Part shown: piece after piece, positions 63,673 to 64,000 of the stretch
How the letters are laid out: the number at the start of each line of letters is the position of its first letter
Numbering within the stretch: the stretch's first letter is position 1
Source of the DNA: VRUE01 sp035693025
GTDB lineage: Bacteria > Actinomycetota > Thermoleophilia > Solirubrobacterales > 70-9
Assembly: GCA_035693025.1 (NCBI GenBank)
Contig: DASSHI010000040.1
Span: 1 to 64,000, forward strand
Length of the DNA: 64,000 nucleotides
Direction: 5' to 3'
Made by a program: the position numbers and the translations under genes
Notes under the pieces: model-generated
What the model saw: the letters and a program-made list of their open reading frames with translations, nothing else
Told to the model about the DNA's origin: nothing
Databases searched by the model: none

Positions 63673-64000
63673 CAGCGACCGCCCCCTTCGCGCCGGCCGC
63701 CGCCGCGTCCGCGTCCGCCGGCAGGAGGGCCCTGCGGCTCGCCGTCGCCGGGGATCTGGTCGGAGCGGAAGCCCTCGGGCATGACTTCGCCCTTGTTGAT
63801 CCAGCATTTGACGCCGATCCGCCCCGCGGTCGTGCGCGCCTCGAAGAAGCCGTAGTCGATGTTGGCGCGCAGCGTGTGCAACGGCACGCGCCCGTCGGAA
63901 TAGCTTTCGGTCCGCGCCATCTCCGAGCCGCCGAGACGGCCCGACACCTGCAGCTTCACGCCCTTGGCGCCGGAGCGCATCGCCGAGGTCAGAGCGCGTT
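63672..64000 (-). CDS. rpsC: 30S ribosomal protein S3, C-terminal part (cut by window edge)
   Basis: The frame is open to the last base. The visible 108 residues are the C-terminal domain: RALTSAMRSGAKGVKLQVSGRLGGSEMARTESYSDGRVPLHTLRANIDYGFFEARTTAGRIGVKCWINKGEV, followed by a Gly/Arg-rich tail (PPAGGRGRGGGRREGGGR). It lines the mRNA entry tunnel of the small subunit. The N-terminal KH domain lies outside the window. Confidence 0.96.
   Translation of the reverse strand, partial: RALTSAMRSGAKGVKLQVSGRLGGSEMARTESYSDGRVPLHTLRANIDYGFFEARTTAGRIGVKCWINKGEVMPEGFRSDQIPGDGEPQGPPAGGRGRGGGRREGGGR

Overview
The window is 64 kb of very GC-rich bacterial chromosome with tightly packed genes, many of them overlapping by the four bases ATGA or GTGA and many starting at GTG or TTG. 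The gene content points to a high-GC Gram-positive actinobacterium: an F420-type (Ddn) reductase, a SigB/SigF partner-switching stress module with SigF-like promoters, a MocR-type PdxR, a mycobacterial-type beta carbonic anhydrase, DHA2 and desaturase systems, and zinc-binding forms of S4, S14 and L36. The class Thermoleophilia (Solirubrobacterales) seems the best fit, but that is inference from style, not a phylogeny. I see no insertion sequence, prophage, CRISPR array or replication origin.

Layout. 1-9.6 kb: two acyl-CoA dehydrogenases, small metabolic enzymes (VOC, amidase, GNAT, SixA, two SDRs, a Ddn-type reductase, an AHL-lactonase-like enzyme, PlsC) and two small coiled-coil/membrane proteins. 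9.6-16.6 kb: glycerol kinase, cupin, glycosyltransferase, a coupled trio (biotin carrier, crotonase, DNA glycosylase), a CHASE-GGDEF diguanylate cyclase and a GH3 hydrolase. 16.7-25.5 kb: biotin synthesis (bioB-bioF-bioD, then bioA), interrupted by an opposite-strand block of ferredoxin reductase, fatty-acid desaturase, MarR regulator and DHA2 exporter. 25.5-30 kb: Nudix, a DUF3137-like protein, LemA, rubredoxin, a GMC oxidoreductase and superoxide dismutase. 30-37.3 kb: a general-stress island with a SigB/F sigma factor, RsbW-like kinase, STAS antagonist, RsbU-like PP2C phosphatase, MscS channel, small membrane proteins and an NlpC/P60 lipoprotein, several preceded by GGTTT-N15/16-GGGTA promoters. 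37.3-38.2 kb: tRNA-Pro(CGG) and a VapBC-like toxin-antitoxin pair. 38.2-46 kb: PdxR with a carbonic anhydrase-PdxH fusion, an FAD oxidoreductase, a DsbA-like protein, an acyl-CoA synthetase and a patatin. 46-51 kb: DacB, SurE, LigA and TruA. 51-64 kb, minus strand: the S10/spc/alpha ribosomal-protein operons from rpsC to rplQ with secY, adk, map and rpoA.

The most unusual items are a beta-carbonic anhydrase fused in frame to pyridoxamine-phosphate oxidase under PdxR; two long inverted-repeat elements of the same build at the only two roomy convergent gene junctions; a 167-nt near-complete hairpin between rpmJ and rpsM whose mismatches are almost all G-U compatible on one strand; the absence of infA from its usual place, where an unrecognised gene sits instead; an adk gene that appears to start at ATA inside the secY stop; and an S17 protein with a long acidic extension.
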